Assembly: GCF_934772795.1 (NCBI RefSeq) | Contig: NZ_CAKVMR010000014.1 | Location: 1 to 39,650 of the forward strand | Origin: an uncultured Holdemanella sp. | GTDB taxonomy: Bacteria; Bacillota_I; Bacilli_A; Erysipelotrichales; Erysipelotrichaceae | Length of the DNA stretch: 39,650 bases | Direction: 5' to 3' | Part shown: one piece after another, positions 24,067-32,013 of the stretch | Layout: the number at the start of each line of letters is the position of its first letter | Position numbering within the stretch: position 1 is the first letter of the stretch | Notes under the pieces: model-generated | The model's input: only the letters and a program-made list of their open reading frames with translations | Database searches by the model: none | Told to the model about the DNA's origin: nothing | Translations under genes and position numbers: made by a program

Positions 24067-25941
24067 TTACCAGCTTCCGCCGCCTCCGCCACCGGCGCCT
24101 CCACCAGAGAAGCCACCAAAGCTAGAGCCCATGCTATCGGCTGTACTTTTCATTTGTTCTGTTTGATAATCCAATAAATTCTGATGGATTGGATCATACA
24201 TTCTTCTTGTAAGCATTCTGTAATAGAAATAAGAAGTATATGGATCTGAATAATAAGAGTCATACCAATCAGGTTGTGCCAAAGGAATCGTACTAAATTT
24301 CTTTGTCCACATTTCAGATAATCCAAAGACCATCGCATATGGAATCACATCATAATAATATGAAGGATTTTCCTTAGACAATCTTTCCAATTGTGGTACC
24401 TCAGCCTTTTCAATAAAGTCCTTAAAGCCTAATAAATCTCCCGCAACACTCTTAAAGTACTCGCTCACTACATTAAATCGAGGACTCAATAGAATTGGAA
24501 GTGAAACAACCACAATACCGACCATCATGTATTCAAAAGAAACAATACTTAGAATTGAATCGCATTGACGGTATATAAAGTATGCAAGAATTAAGATAAA
24601 CGCAATACTTAATACTTTCTTTAATACACCTAGTTTATTCTTATTAAATACACTAGAAGCAGCTACAGAATAGTTCATGACCATCATAAGCACAAAGCTA
24701 AATGTAGCTAATATAGTTTCAATCAAATTATCTACAATACTATAGCGCGTATTAAATAAGATACTTACAACCATACAAATCATAGCTAGAATGGTTGTCA
24801 CAAACCCATGATCAATACTTGATAATTTTTTATCTCCACTAAATTCATCATTCAAAGCTTCTTTGGCATCATCCATAGCCTTACCAAACTTACTTGATAG
24901 TTTCGATAATTTCACACTGCTTTTTGTTTTAAACAATCCGTTATAAATTTTCTTTTGATGTTTTAAAATAGGCGGTTCATGATTCTCTACTTTTGTAAGA
25001 ACCAAGTCATCCTCCGTTTCAGAAATGGTTAAATACCCTTTACTTGCCCAATATGGAATCAAGGCCATTAAATCCTCTTGATCCACAGACTCATCCACAA
25101 TCGTTCCAACCATAGCTGGATCCATATCTTTTGGTGGATAGAAATTCACAATTGGCGTAATATGCGCTTTCTTTAAAAGAAGAGCACGAATCAAACTGTA
25201 TAAGCCAAATAGAATGGCCAAGCCTAAAAAGATGAATGGAGTCTTTGAAGTCGTTTGTTTAGCTCCTACAAAATAGCCTTGTCTTAATTGACCAAAAAGA
25301 GTAATGGCTTGTTTAGCACCAATATCATAGGCAGAACCACTAATAGAATTAGAAGTAATAATGGGAGTCACATTTAAATCATTCGATTGATTTCCTAGAC
25401 TTCCACTAAAGACTTGAATGTTTGACATTTCTTTTTCTGTCAAAGCCTTTTCAAACTGAATATCAAAACTAAAATGCGAAATGGTTGTATCCCAATTATT
25501 TCCAAGAACTGAATAATAGATAAAATCCAAGTCGGAATGATAATCTTCAGGAATGACAATCGTATATGTCAAAGTATATGTATGTGGGCCAATGATCGTA
25601 TAGTCTTCACTACCAATTTGAATCACACGATTACCTGAATCACTATCTACCTCATACTCATCATTTAATACGTTGATATCTTGAATCTTTAACTTATACT
25701 TTTCATTTCGATTGATATACATCGTTTCCGGAATATTACGATAAATCCCATGACGATAACTTGAGAAATTGACATCAATCACTTCCTTGACATCAATCGT
25801 ATTGTTTTTATGATACGTCGCATTTACTGTATAGTCACTAATCGTATATCCCCCATCATCGGCATATATATCGATACATCCAAAACATAAAATAAATGCG
25901 AATAAGAAGGCAAAGACCTTCTTAAAATTTAACTTGAACAT
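24067..25941 (-). CDS. DUF2207-domain membrane protein with Gly-rich C-terminus
   Basis: This 624-residue protein starts, on my choice, at the ATG at 25941, which begins a typical signal peptide (MFKLNFKKVFAFLFAFILCFG..YA). An upstream in-frame extension lies wholly inside lemA and lacks a signal. The extracellular DUF2207 domain follows (YTISDYTVNATYHKNNTIDV, YRHGIYRNIP), then one helix (FIFLGLAILFGLYSLI), a cytoplasmic winged-helix-like region (MALIPYWASKGYLTI), further helices near residues 400-500, and a C-terminal tail of Gly and Ser ending GGGGGGSW. The role is unknown; DUF2207 genes are commonly paired with lemA, as here. It overlaps the end of lemA by 20 bp. Confidence 0.85.
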   Translation of the reverse strand: MFKLNFKKVFAFLFAFILCFGCIDIYADDGGYTISDYTVNATYHKNNTIDVKEVIDVNFSSYRHGIYRNIPETMYINRNEKYKLKIQDINVLNDEYEVDSDSGNRVIQIGSEDYTIIGPHTYTLTYTIVIPEDYHSDLDFIYYSVLGNNWDTTISHFSFDIQFEKALTEKEMSNIQVFSGSLGNQSNDLNVTPIITSNSISGSAYDIGAKQAITLFGQLRQGYFVGAKQTTSKTPFIFLGLAILFGLYSLIRALLLKKAHITPIVNFYPPKDMDPAMVGTIVDESVDQEDLMALIPYWASKGYLTISETEDDLVLTKVENHEPPILKHQKKIYNGLFKTKSSVKLSKLSSKFGKAMDDAKEALNDEFSGDKKLSSIDHGFVTTILAMICMVVSILFNTRYSIVDNLIETILATFSFVLMMVMNYSVAASSVFNKNKLGVLKKVLSIAFILILAYFIYRQCDSILSIVSFEYMMVGIVVVSLPILLSPRFNVVSEYFKSVAGDLLGFKDFIEKAEVPQLERLSKENPSYYYDVIPYAMVFGLSEMWTKKFSTIPLAQPDWYDSYYSDPYTSYFYYRMLTRRMYDPIHQNLLDYQTEQMKSTADSMGSSFGGFSGGGAGGGGGGSW

Positions 25942-26464
25942 TTTCTCTTTCAGAAGCATTGGCCACTTCAAACATTGTTTTCTTTTCAAAATGGAATAAA
26001 GACGCAATGATATTTGTAGGAACACTCATAATCACATCATTATATTCACGAACTAACGCATTATAGTATTTACGAGAATTTGCGATATCCTCCTCAACTA
26101 ACTTCAATTGATTTTGAAGATCCATAAAATTCGTATTGGCCTTTAAATCCGGATATTGTTCAGCCACCGCAAAAATTCCCTGAATGGCATTTGTGATCTT
26201 ATTCTCACTATCCATGACATCCTTTGAAGTTTTCGCCATATTTCTCTGGGCAATCACTGAACTCAATGTATCCGCCTCATGTTTCGCATACCCCTTCACG
26301 GTTTCAACCAAGTTAGGAATCAAATCAAAACGCTTCTTCAAATACACATCCATTGTAGAGAAGCCTTCATCCACTCTATTTGATAAACGAACTAGCTTGT
26401 TGTAGCTTGACATCACAAACAATACCAACAAGACGATTAATACAATCACAATAATTAAAACCAT
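25922..26464 (-). CDS. lemA: LemA family protein
   Basis: This 180-residue protein has a single N-terminal membrane helix (MVLIIVIVLIVLLVLFVM) and a three-helix bundle containing the family motifs VDEGFSTMDVYLKKRFDLIP, LVETVKGYAKHE, and YNDVIMSVPTNIIASL. The N-terminus is thought to face outward and the helical part to sit in the cytoplasm. The molecular function of LemA is not established. It is the first gene of the lemA-DUF2207 operon, with an AGGAGG-type RBS. Length is normal. Confidence 0.93.
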   Translation of the reverse strand: MVLIIVIVLIVLLVLFVMSSYNKLVRLSNRVDEGFSTMDVYLKKRFDLIPNLVETVKGYAKHEADTLSSVIAQRNMAKTSKDVMDSENKITNAIQGIFAVAEQYPDLKANTNFMDLQNQLKLVEEDIANSRKYYNALVREYNDVIMSVPTNIIASLFHFEKKTMFEVANASERENVQVKF

Positions 26465-26502
26465 AATAAAATCCTCCTGACAAGATTATACCTCAAAAGC
26501 AT

Positions 26503-26532
26503 AAAAAAAAGTAGAAGCACATAACTTCTACT
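26503..26532 (-). terminator. Terminator of the 3D-domain protein gene
   Basis: AGTAGAAG (26510-26517) pairs with CTTCTACT (26525-26532) around 7 nt, followed on the minus strand by T8. It separates this gene from lemA. Confidence 0.88.
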
Positions 26533-26546
26533 CTTACTCATATATA

Positions 26547-27245
26547 TTACCAGTCTGTCGCAATATCTAATTGAGTATCTGAATTTTGCGTAAAACTACC
26601 TGTATCACAGACGATTCCCTGTCCTAATGAAGTATCTACAATAGATCCTCTAGGATACTTATTTAAATCGGCTGCCACAATAACATAATCCCCTAACATC
26701 TTCGCACCATCTTCACGAACCCAATAATTATCATTGTTTCCCATACCACGCATAATGTCGATTACCCCTGACATATTTAAGTTGTAGTATGTTTCCTTTC
26801 CATTAGGCCCATAATAAACGCCACCTGCAGCAGTAAGTGCATTCGCATTACTTACATATTGCGTTAATGATGGTTGCGAATAAACGACCTGAGTAACCGC
26901 ATTATAATTATTTTGAACGAATGTTGTATCATTCAATAACTCTGGCTGCTCTAAGATCATTTCTTCAACGCTTTTCGACTCTTCTTGTTTCTTGCTAGAT
27001 TCTTCCTCGATATCTTGAATCTGTTCTTCGAATTTCTTTTTTAACTCTTCCGTTCCGTTTTTTGTATCCACACGCATTAAAATGTTTGTATCCGCATTAT
27101 TCGTTTTGGCATAAACCTTACTTTCTTCCCCAATAACTGATGATGTTGTAAGTAATGTCAATGCTAATGTCGACAACAATAAACCCGAAACCAATCCTTT
27201 TCTTACTACACTACTCTCTAAATTTTCTTCTTTTATAAAGTTCAA
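26547..27245 (-). CDS. Secreted 3D-domain (double-psi beta-barrel) cell-wall protein
   Basis: This protein of about 232 residues is started at a TTG (27245) with GGAGGG five bases upstream; the alternative TTG four codons earlier overlaps that RBS, and no ATG is near. A basic stretch and a hydrophobic segment (GLVSGLLLSTLALTLLTTSSVIG) give a signal peptide or anchor. A charged Glu/Lys coiled-coil-like region follows (about residues 60-95). The C-terminus is a 3D domain (three Asp), with DYVIVAADLNKYPRGSIVDT, GIVCDTGSF and LDIATDW at the very end. That domain occurs in resuscitation-type and lytic-transglycosylase-like cell-wall enzymes. The extreme C-terminal position of the third Asp is typical. 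The substrate is inferred as peptidoglycan. Confidence 0.72.
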   Translation of the reverse strand: MNFIKEENLESSVVRKGLVSGLLLSTLALTLLTTSSVIGEESKVYAKTNNADTNILMRVDTKNGTEELKKKFEEQIQDIEEESSKKQEESKSVEEMILEQPELLNDTTFVQNNYNAVTQVVYSQPSLTQYVSNANALTAAGGVYYGPNGKETYYNLNMSGVIDIMRGMGNNDNYWVREDGAKMLGDYVIVAADLNKYPRGSIVDTSLGQGIVCDTGSFTQNSDTQLDIATDW

Positions 27246-27350
27246 AACACCCTCCAATCTTCCCCCTTGGCCTCATAAAATACGAGACGGTTGTCCCTAA
27301 AAAATGAACAACAACACTTAATACTATACACAATTCTAAAAAAAAAGCAA
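27246..27350 (-). promoter_or_regulatory. Promoter and leader of the 3D-domain gene
   Basis: On the minus strand, TTGCTT (27350-27345) lies 16 bp from TATAGT (27328-27323). The roughly 70-nt leader contains a small hairpin (27272-27286, CTC..GAG arms) just before the GGAGGG. I see no known riboswitch consensus in it. Confidence 0.55.
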
Positions 27351-27361
27351 ATTTTGCCACT

Positions 27362-27400
27362 AAAAAAGGCCGTTTTCACCAAAAAGTGGTGAGTACGACC
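27362..27400 (-). terminator. Terminator ending the accessory Sec/glycosylation locus
   Basis: On the minus strand GGTCGT..TCACCA pairs with TGGTGA..ACGGCC (27368-27400, a 2-nt internal mismatch), followed by T6. It is the last signal after the GT2 gene. Confidence 0.85.
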
Positions 27401-27445
27401 CATTTGTAAGCGATGTTTTCATAAAGAAACAAAAACACTCAAGAT

Positions 27446-28984
27446 TTATTTATGCAATATATATGCAGTACTTTCTATTAAGAATTTACTATCTTTACCA
27501 ATAATATTTTGAATAGCTTCAATCTTTGATTTCATATCTTCACTAACATTTCCAAAATAGAAGATCCATGATTCAACTTTCAAATCATGACTAACCATCA
27601 TCTCATCAATATCCTTACAATAAACTGCATCAGATGATAACGATGATTTTGTATCACCCATCATAATCGGATACCAATTCATATAGTAAGATTGATTTTT
27701 TGCCAAAACCATTAATTTACCCGTATCACTCAACATATCCTTCAAAACAGAAAAATACTTTGACAATTCATCCTTCTCGATCTTAGAACAATCTAACGCA
27801 ATCAAATCAAACTTCATAGATCTAAACGGATTGTTCTCTATATCAAAATAGTGTTCAATATGCACTCCCTCTAAATGCGAAGATATCGTTGCACATTGTA
27901 TAGATTGATCTAAGCCATAAAAGTCAATATTGGGATGTTCATATGCTAAATGTGCCATTCTAGCCCCCATTTCACAATTCACATCTAGTATTTTTGATGA
28001 AGGGCTAAGTTTATCAATAAAACGCTCATAGCAACGTGTATATTGTTCAGAAAACAAAGTATACCCTGAATAATTATTATCAAAGCCAAACTTTTCATTA
28101 AATTTCAAAATATTCGTCTTTTGTATTGCCGAACGATTTGTCTTATTAAAAGATAATCCTCCATAATGGATGAGAAACGAATTATGCACAAGAACATTTT
28201 GATAATTAGCCATGAGCACTCTTAATCCAAAATCTTCATCTTCTTTATTTCCTGGAAAATATCTTTCATCTAAATATCCAACTTCTTCTAATACATGTCT
28301 TTTAATTAAAACCGCATATCCAATAAGAATCATTTTAATTTCACACATATTTGAACTTGGAACGTTCACTTTTAGCGCAAATTTTTTATCTTCATCTATA
28401 TTTACATTTCTAGCAAATCCTTGGTGATTACATGCTCTTTCAGACATACTCCCAGCTGCGCCATAGTTTTCTTTTTCATATAAGCCCATACGTAAAGTAT
28501 ATAAACTATTAGCACAAAGAATCGTGTCATTATTTAGTAAGAAGATATCATTTTCCTTTCTTGAAGCTTTGATTCCAATGTTACATCCACCTGGAAAGCC
28601 TGCGTTAAAATCGTTCTCTACCAATACAATATCATTTTGTTGTCTAAGATATTCAACACTATCATCTTGTGAATTGTTATCTACAATTACGATTTCTCTA
28701 GCAGATTCCGGAGTTGTTTCTCGTATGCTTTCAATACATTGTTGTGTTAATTGACGATTATTGTAACTTAAAATTACAATGGATGCTGGTTCTACTTTAC
28801 CTTGTCTATATGCAATTTCATCTAGTTTATTTTGAATTTCAATTCGAATCAATTCGTCTTGACAATAAAATAATGCGTTTTCGTATGTTAAATATGCTTG
28901 TTTTAAATTCACATTTTCTAAATATTTCGCGTATTCTAAATATCCTTTGTAATCCAACGGATTTTCTTTAATTCTCTCTAACAT
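27446..28984 (-). CDS. GT2 glycosyltransferase fused to a methyltransferase-like domain
   Basis: This 512-residue protein has three parts. Residues 1-65 form a helical, TPR-like start. Residues 68-330 are a GT-A family 2 glycosyltransferase: SIVILSYNNRQLTQQCIESI, EIVIVDNNSQDDS, NAGFPGGCNIGI, the DxD-like LLNNDT, and a later GNKEDEDFGLRV. Residues 330-512 resemble a class I methyltransferase Rossmann fold (SSKILDVNCEMGARMAHLA, then FYGLDQSIQCA), but the SAM-binding glycine motif (usually DxGCGxG) is degraded, so binding of SAM is uncertain. It sits last in the adhesin glycosylation locus, behind an internal terminator, and probably adds a later sugar to the SRR adhesin glycan. An AAGGTG RBS lies upstream. 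Confidence 0.85.
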   Translation of the reverse strand: MLERIKENPLDYKGYLEYAKYLENVNLKQAYLTYENALFYCQDELIRIEIQNKLDEIAYRQGKVEPASIVILSYNNRQLTQQCIESIRETTPESAREIVIVDNNSQDDSVEYLRQQNDIVLVENDFNAGFPGGCNIGIKASRKENDIFLLNNDTILCANSLYTLRMGLYEKENYGAAGSMSERACNHQGFARNVNIDEDKKFALKVNVPSSNMCEIKMILIGYAVLIKRHVLEEVGYLDERYFPGNKEDEDFGLRVLMANYQNVLVHNSFLIHYGGLSFNKTNRSAIQKTNILKFNEKFGFDNNYSGYTLFSEQYTRCYERFIDKLSPSSKILDVNCEMGARMAHLAYEHPNIDFYGLDQSIQCATISSHLEGVHIEHYFDIENNPFRSMKFDLIALDCSKIEKDELSKYFSVLKDMLSDTGKLMVLAKNQSYYMNWYPIMMGDTKSSLSSDAVYCKDIDEMMVSHDLKVESWIFYFGNVSEDMKSKIEAIQNIIGKDSKFLIESTAYILHK

Positions 28985-28994
28985 AAATCACCTT

Positions 28995-29022
28995 AAAAAA
29001 GGCTTAGATTATACTCTAAGCC
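28995..29022 (-). terminator. Internal terminator before the GT2 gene
   Basis: GGCTTAGA (29001-29008) pairs with TCTAAGCC (29015-29022) around 6 nt, with T6 on the minus strand at 29000-28995. It lies between the 56-aa gene and the GT2 gene, so GT2 expression depends on read-through or a hidden promoter. Confidence 0.85.
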
Positions 29023-29192
29023 TAGAATCCTACTACATTCAAAACTGCTGCAATAGCCCAGATAGCTGCCATAATCAAGTTTAAGACTTTACTAAATTTC
29101 TTATCACTTAAGTAAGCTAGAGTAACACTGTATAAACAACAGATTGCCTCCAATACTACGATTACCATTAATGTGTTAAATGTACTAAACAT
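29022..29192 (-). CDS. 56-aa two-helix membrane protein, candidate Asp5/SecG-like subunit
   Basis: This small gene starts at the ATG at 29192, with GGAAGGG upstream at good spacing and only 15 bp after gtfB. The product has two hydrophobic helices: residues 8-27 (LMVIVVLEAICCLYSVTLAY) and 37-55 (VLNLIMAAIWAIAAVLNVV), joined by a short polar turn (LSDKKFSK). In streptococcal accessory Sec loci the genes directly after gtfB are asp4 and asp5, short membrane proteins regarded as SecE- and SecG-like partners of SecY2. The position, size and two-helix topology here fit the SecG-like role, but I cannot claim sequence homology. It ends in the internal terminator. Confidence 0.72.
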   Translation of the reverse strand: MFSTFNTLMVIVVLEAICCLYSVTLAYLSDKKFSKVLNLIMAAIWAIAAVLNVVGF

Positions 29193-29207
29193 AAAAACCC
29201 TTCCCTT

Positions 29208-30518
29208 CTAAATATTTCTATAATCTTGCACATTTTGTGTCATAGCCATTTTTCTTTGTCTTTCTAGATTTAAATCTAAATGAGACGCATCCTGAATCAC
29301 TTTTACCATATCTTGGTAGTTATTCGCATCAAAGACAAAGTTTGGCAATACATACTTGCGATTATGGATTGTTTGATTAAATCCAAGAATCAACAGATTA
29401 TGTAAGAATGCTTCTTTTGTGGCATCGACGATTTCATTCTCATAGTTGACATCTAAGAAGTAGTCACACGTATTGAATAAATCTAAGATCTCACTTGCCT
29501 TGCATCCTGGATACAAACGTACATTATCATATTTTTCAAAAGACATCAACTTTTGTGACATCTCTGTTAATGCACAAACATGGAATTTCATGTTTGGTAG
29601 TGCATTTACTAACTCATCCAATTTCTCAATACGATCTGAGTTTGTACAAATCAAGACATTATTCGAATGTCCATTTTCTTTTTCAAAGTTATATACATAA
29701 CCCAAAGGTTTGACAATATTACTATTTGCACCTAATGAAACAAGCTTTTCGTAAGAATCCTTCTTTTGAACAAAAATCTTAGAAGTACGTCTAGAATTTC
29801 CATCTAGAATCACCTGCATATTACCAGGAATATCTTCTCTATAACCCTCTTGCCAGAACAAGACATCACTATGTTCACAATCTTCTAAGCTTTCCGATAC
29901 AAAGAATGGATTTGATAAGGAGTTATAGAATAATCTTGTTGGATATACATCCAATTCAGTAAATAAATGTTTCGCAAATTCAACTTTATTCTTAAAGATA
30001 TATACCTTATTATCTTGATTTAAAATAATGTCATGCGTCACAAAATTCTCAACCACTTTTTCATTGCCTGACACATCATAATAACTACGAGAAACTAATT
30101 GTCCTTTTTTATTAAAAATCGTTCTCGCATATAAGAAACCATATTTATTGTAGTGATCACTCACACGAGCTACATGTGTATCATCATACCAATCTACAAT
30201 CTTGACAAGTCTTTTATGTAAAGAAGAAGTAAAGAAAATCTTACCTCTTTCATGATTTAAATCAAAGACTTGACCACCCGTATTACTCGCCTTGATTTCC
30301 CAATAATCCGGAACATCAATCTGGTTAAAATATCTAGGCTTTCCACCCTCTTTTTTACCACAATAATACGCATAAATACTCATTACATCCTCTGGTAAAT
30401 ATCCATCATCACTAAACGTAATAATAGGACCACTAAATCCAGAAGAACGCATACTTTGATAAAGCATTTGACTATCTTCATCAAAATTATCTAATAACAC
30501 AACTGGAGTTTCTAACAT
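29208..30518 (-). CDS. gtfB: Accessory Sec glycosylation chaperone GtfB
   Basis: GtfB has a GT-B fold, lacks its own catalysis, and forms a complex with GtfA. It binds the partly glycosylated SRR protein and directs GlcNAc addition to Ser and Thr. I start it at the ATG at 30518, which has GGAGGG at normal spacing; the in-frame ATG five codons earlier overlaps that RBS. This gives 436 residues, normal for the family. The N-terminal extended beta domain is visible (VVLLDNFDEDSQMLYQS, FYTSLHKR-like repeats, YYDVSGNEKVVENFV). The C-terminal half has VLICTNSDRIEKLDELVNAL and NTCDYFLDVNYENEIVDATKEAF. It overlaps the gtfA end by 7 bp. Confidence 0.92.
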   Translation of the reverse strand: MLETPVVLLDNFDEDSQMLYQSMRSSGFSGPIITFSDDGYLPEDVMSIYAYYCGKKEGGKPRYFNQIDVPDYWEIKASNTGGQVFDLNHERGKIFFTSSLHKRLVKIVDWYDDTHVARVSDHYNKYGFLYARTIFNKKGQLVSRSYYDVSGNEKVVENFVTHDIILNQDNKVYIFKNKVEFAKHLFTELDVYPTRLFYNSLSNPFFVSESLEDCEHSDVLFWQEGYREDIPGNMQVILDGNSRRTSKIFVQKKDSYEKLVSLGANSNIVKPLGYVYNFEKENGHSNNVLICTNSDRIEKLDELVNALPNMKFHVCALTEMSQKLMSFEKYDNVRLYPGCKASEILDLFNTCDYFLDVNYENEIVDATKEAFLHNLLILGFNQTIHNRKYVLPNFVFDANNYQDMVKVIQDASHLDLNLERQRKMAMTQNVQDYRNI

Positions 30519-31993
30519 ACAGCTTCCCTCCATTTTTCTTGTACATTACTAGTTAAGAAATCCTGAGCTACAGAATAAGATACTTCGTGACACTTTTCTA
30601 GGTCTTGTTTAAATAAATCTACAATACCCTTTCTTAATGCTTCAACACGATCCTTATCCTCTTCAGGTAAAGGCATTAAATATCCATTTTCCCCATCACG
30701 AATAAATGTAGGATTTCCATAACGAACATCAAAACCAATGATTGGTAATCCTCCACCAACAGCTTCCATTAAAGTAAGTCCAAAACCTTCACTTGTACTT
30801 CCCGCAATATAAGCCTCATAATTCTGGTAGACTTCACTCAAATCATGTTGACCCATCAAATGAATATAATCTTGTGCTTGATGATCACGAATTATATTTT
30901 CAAGCTTTGTTCTTTCAGCTCCTACTCCATAAATATCTAAAGACAATTCTGAATATTCTGATTTTGCTTGAATCACAGCCTTACAAATCCAATCAATATG
31001 TTTTTCACTTGCCAGTCGACTAGCTGTAATCAAAGAGAATGGTTTTCTTCTATCTTTTGGATATTTCAATTCTGCTAAAGATCCTACAGGAATCGTATAT
31101 ACACAAGGGATAATACCATAATATTTTTCGAATTGTGCTTTCAACAAATCACTCTGAGCTTGTGTTGCACATACATAAAAGTCAATATGTTTATACATAT
31201 TAAAGTCATACTCATAATAATTATTCCATAAAATATAATCCTCATTTGTATCTTTTTCACTAAAATGATCTGCATGTACAATGATTCCTACTCTAGCAGG
31301 TTTACAATTCATCAAAATAGATTGTCCAATATCAGTAGCACGATCAATAATTACTATATCATCACTAGTAAGATTTAATTGAGATACCATATAACCTACA
31401 AATTCTTCTTTCGAACAAAGAATCTTATCTTTAAACTTATACATCACACGATCATCATCATTGATTTCTTCATAGGCAACACTGCCATTTTCATTAAAGA
31501 AACGACGATGATATAAATGAGCCTTATTATCTAATGGTGCATAATATTCTGAATACACACGTCCATATGTAAAATAATCCTTTCGAATCAAGAATCCATT
31601 GGAAACCAATTCTACACGATGCACATAGTCATCATGATCATTGACCATATAGGCCGTATAGAAATTATTATTTCCATTAAACACATAACGACAAATCTTG
31701 CCTTCGCGTTTTTTTGTATAATCTTGATTACTAAATGTCTTTTCTAAATCACTTAAAGTATAAGTCACAGGTGCTGTTTTAAAATCCGTAAAGAAAGTAT
31801 ATAACCAAATGACCTCAGAATCTTCAAATCCAATATTCTTCGTCATATGCTCGATATTTTCTTGTGGAAACATATCTGTAAATACAAATTTGGCATCAAC
31901 ACCAATATTTCTAAACATTCTAGCACGATAGATCTGGGCATATTCAACACCACTACTTGCCCAGCCAATGCCTAAGTTAAAATTATAAATCAT
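30512..31993 (-). CDS. gtfA: Accessory Sec glycosyltransferase GtfA
   Basis: GtfA is the catalytic subunit that transfers GlcNAc from UDP-GlcNAc to Ser/Thr of the SRR adhesin before export. The 493-residue protein starts MIYNFNLGIGWASSGVEYAQ, which is highly characteristic. Next come the inserted beta-meander substrate-binding domain (about residues 90-200, repeated YxxYxAPLDN/YHRRFFNENG-type strands) and the GT4 C-terminal domain with ITASRLASEKHIDWICKA. The UDP-sugar site EGFGLTLMEAVGGGLPIIG carries the E-x7-E motif. Length is normal. It works with GtfB directly downstream; secA2 lies upstream. Confidence 0.95.
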   Translation of the reverse strand: MIYNFNLGIGWASSGVEYAQIYRARMFRNIGVDAKFVFTDMFPQENIEHMTKNIGFEDSEVIWLYTFFTDFKTAPVTYTLSDLEKTFSNQDYTKKREGKICRYVFNGNNNFYTAYMVNDHDDYVHRVELVSNGFLIRKDYFTYGRVYSEYYAPLDNKAHLYHRRFFNENGSVAYEEINDDDRVMYKFKDKILCSKEEFVGYMVSQLNLTSDDIVIIDRATDIGQSILMNCKPARVGIIVHADHFSEKDTNEDYILWNNYYEYDFNMYKHIDFYVCATQAQSDLLKAQFEKYYGIIPCVYTIPVGSLAELKYPKDRRKPFSLITASRLASEKHIDWICKAVIQAKSEYSELSLDIYGVGAERTKLENIIRDHQAQDYIHLMGQHDLSEVYQNYEAYIAGSTSEGFGLTLMEAVGGGLPIIGFDVRYGNPTFIRDGENGYLMPLPEEDKDRVEALRKGIVDLFKQDLEKCHEVSYSVAQDFLTSNVQEKWREAVC

Positions 31994-32013
31994 AACCCTA
32001 AAAACTCCTTTCC

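Noticed and set aside
23937..24125. 62-codon plus-strand frame between RhuM and DUF2207
   Set aside because: It runs through the terminator and into the antisense of the DUF2207 Gly-rich tail, with no RBS or family resemblance.
25942..26025. Longer N-terminus for the DUF2207 protein
   Set aside because: The extension lies entirely within lemA, puts charged residues before the signal peptide and gains no better RBS.
27246..27322. Riboswitch (for example ydaO/c-di-AMP) in the leader of the secreted 3D-domain gene
   Set aside because: The leader is only about 70 nt and lacks the conserved GGG-rich core of that class; only one small hairpin is visible.
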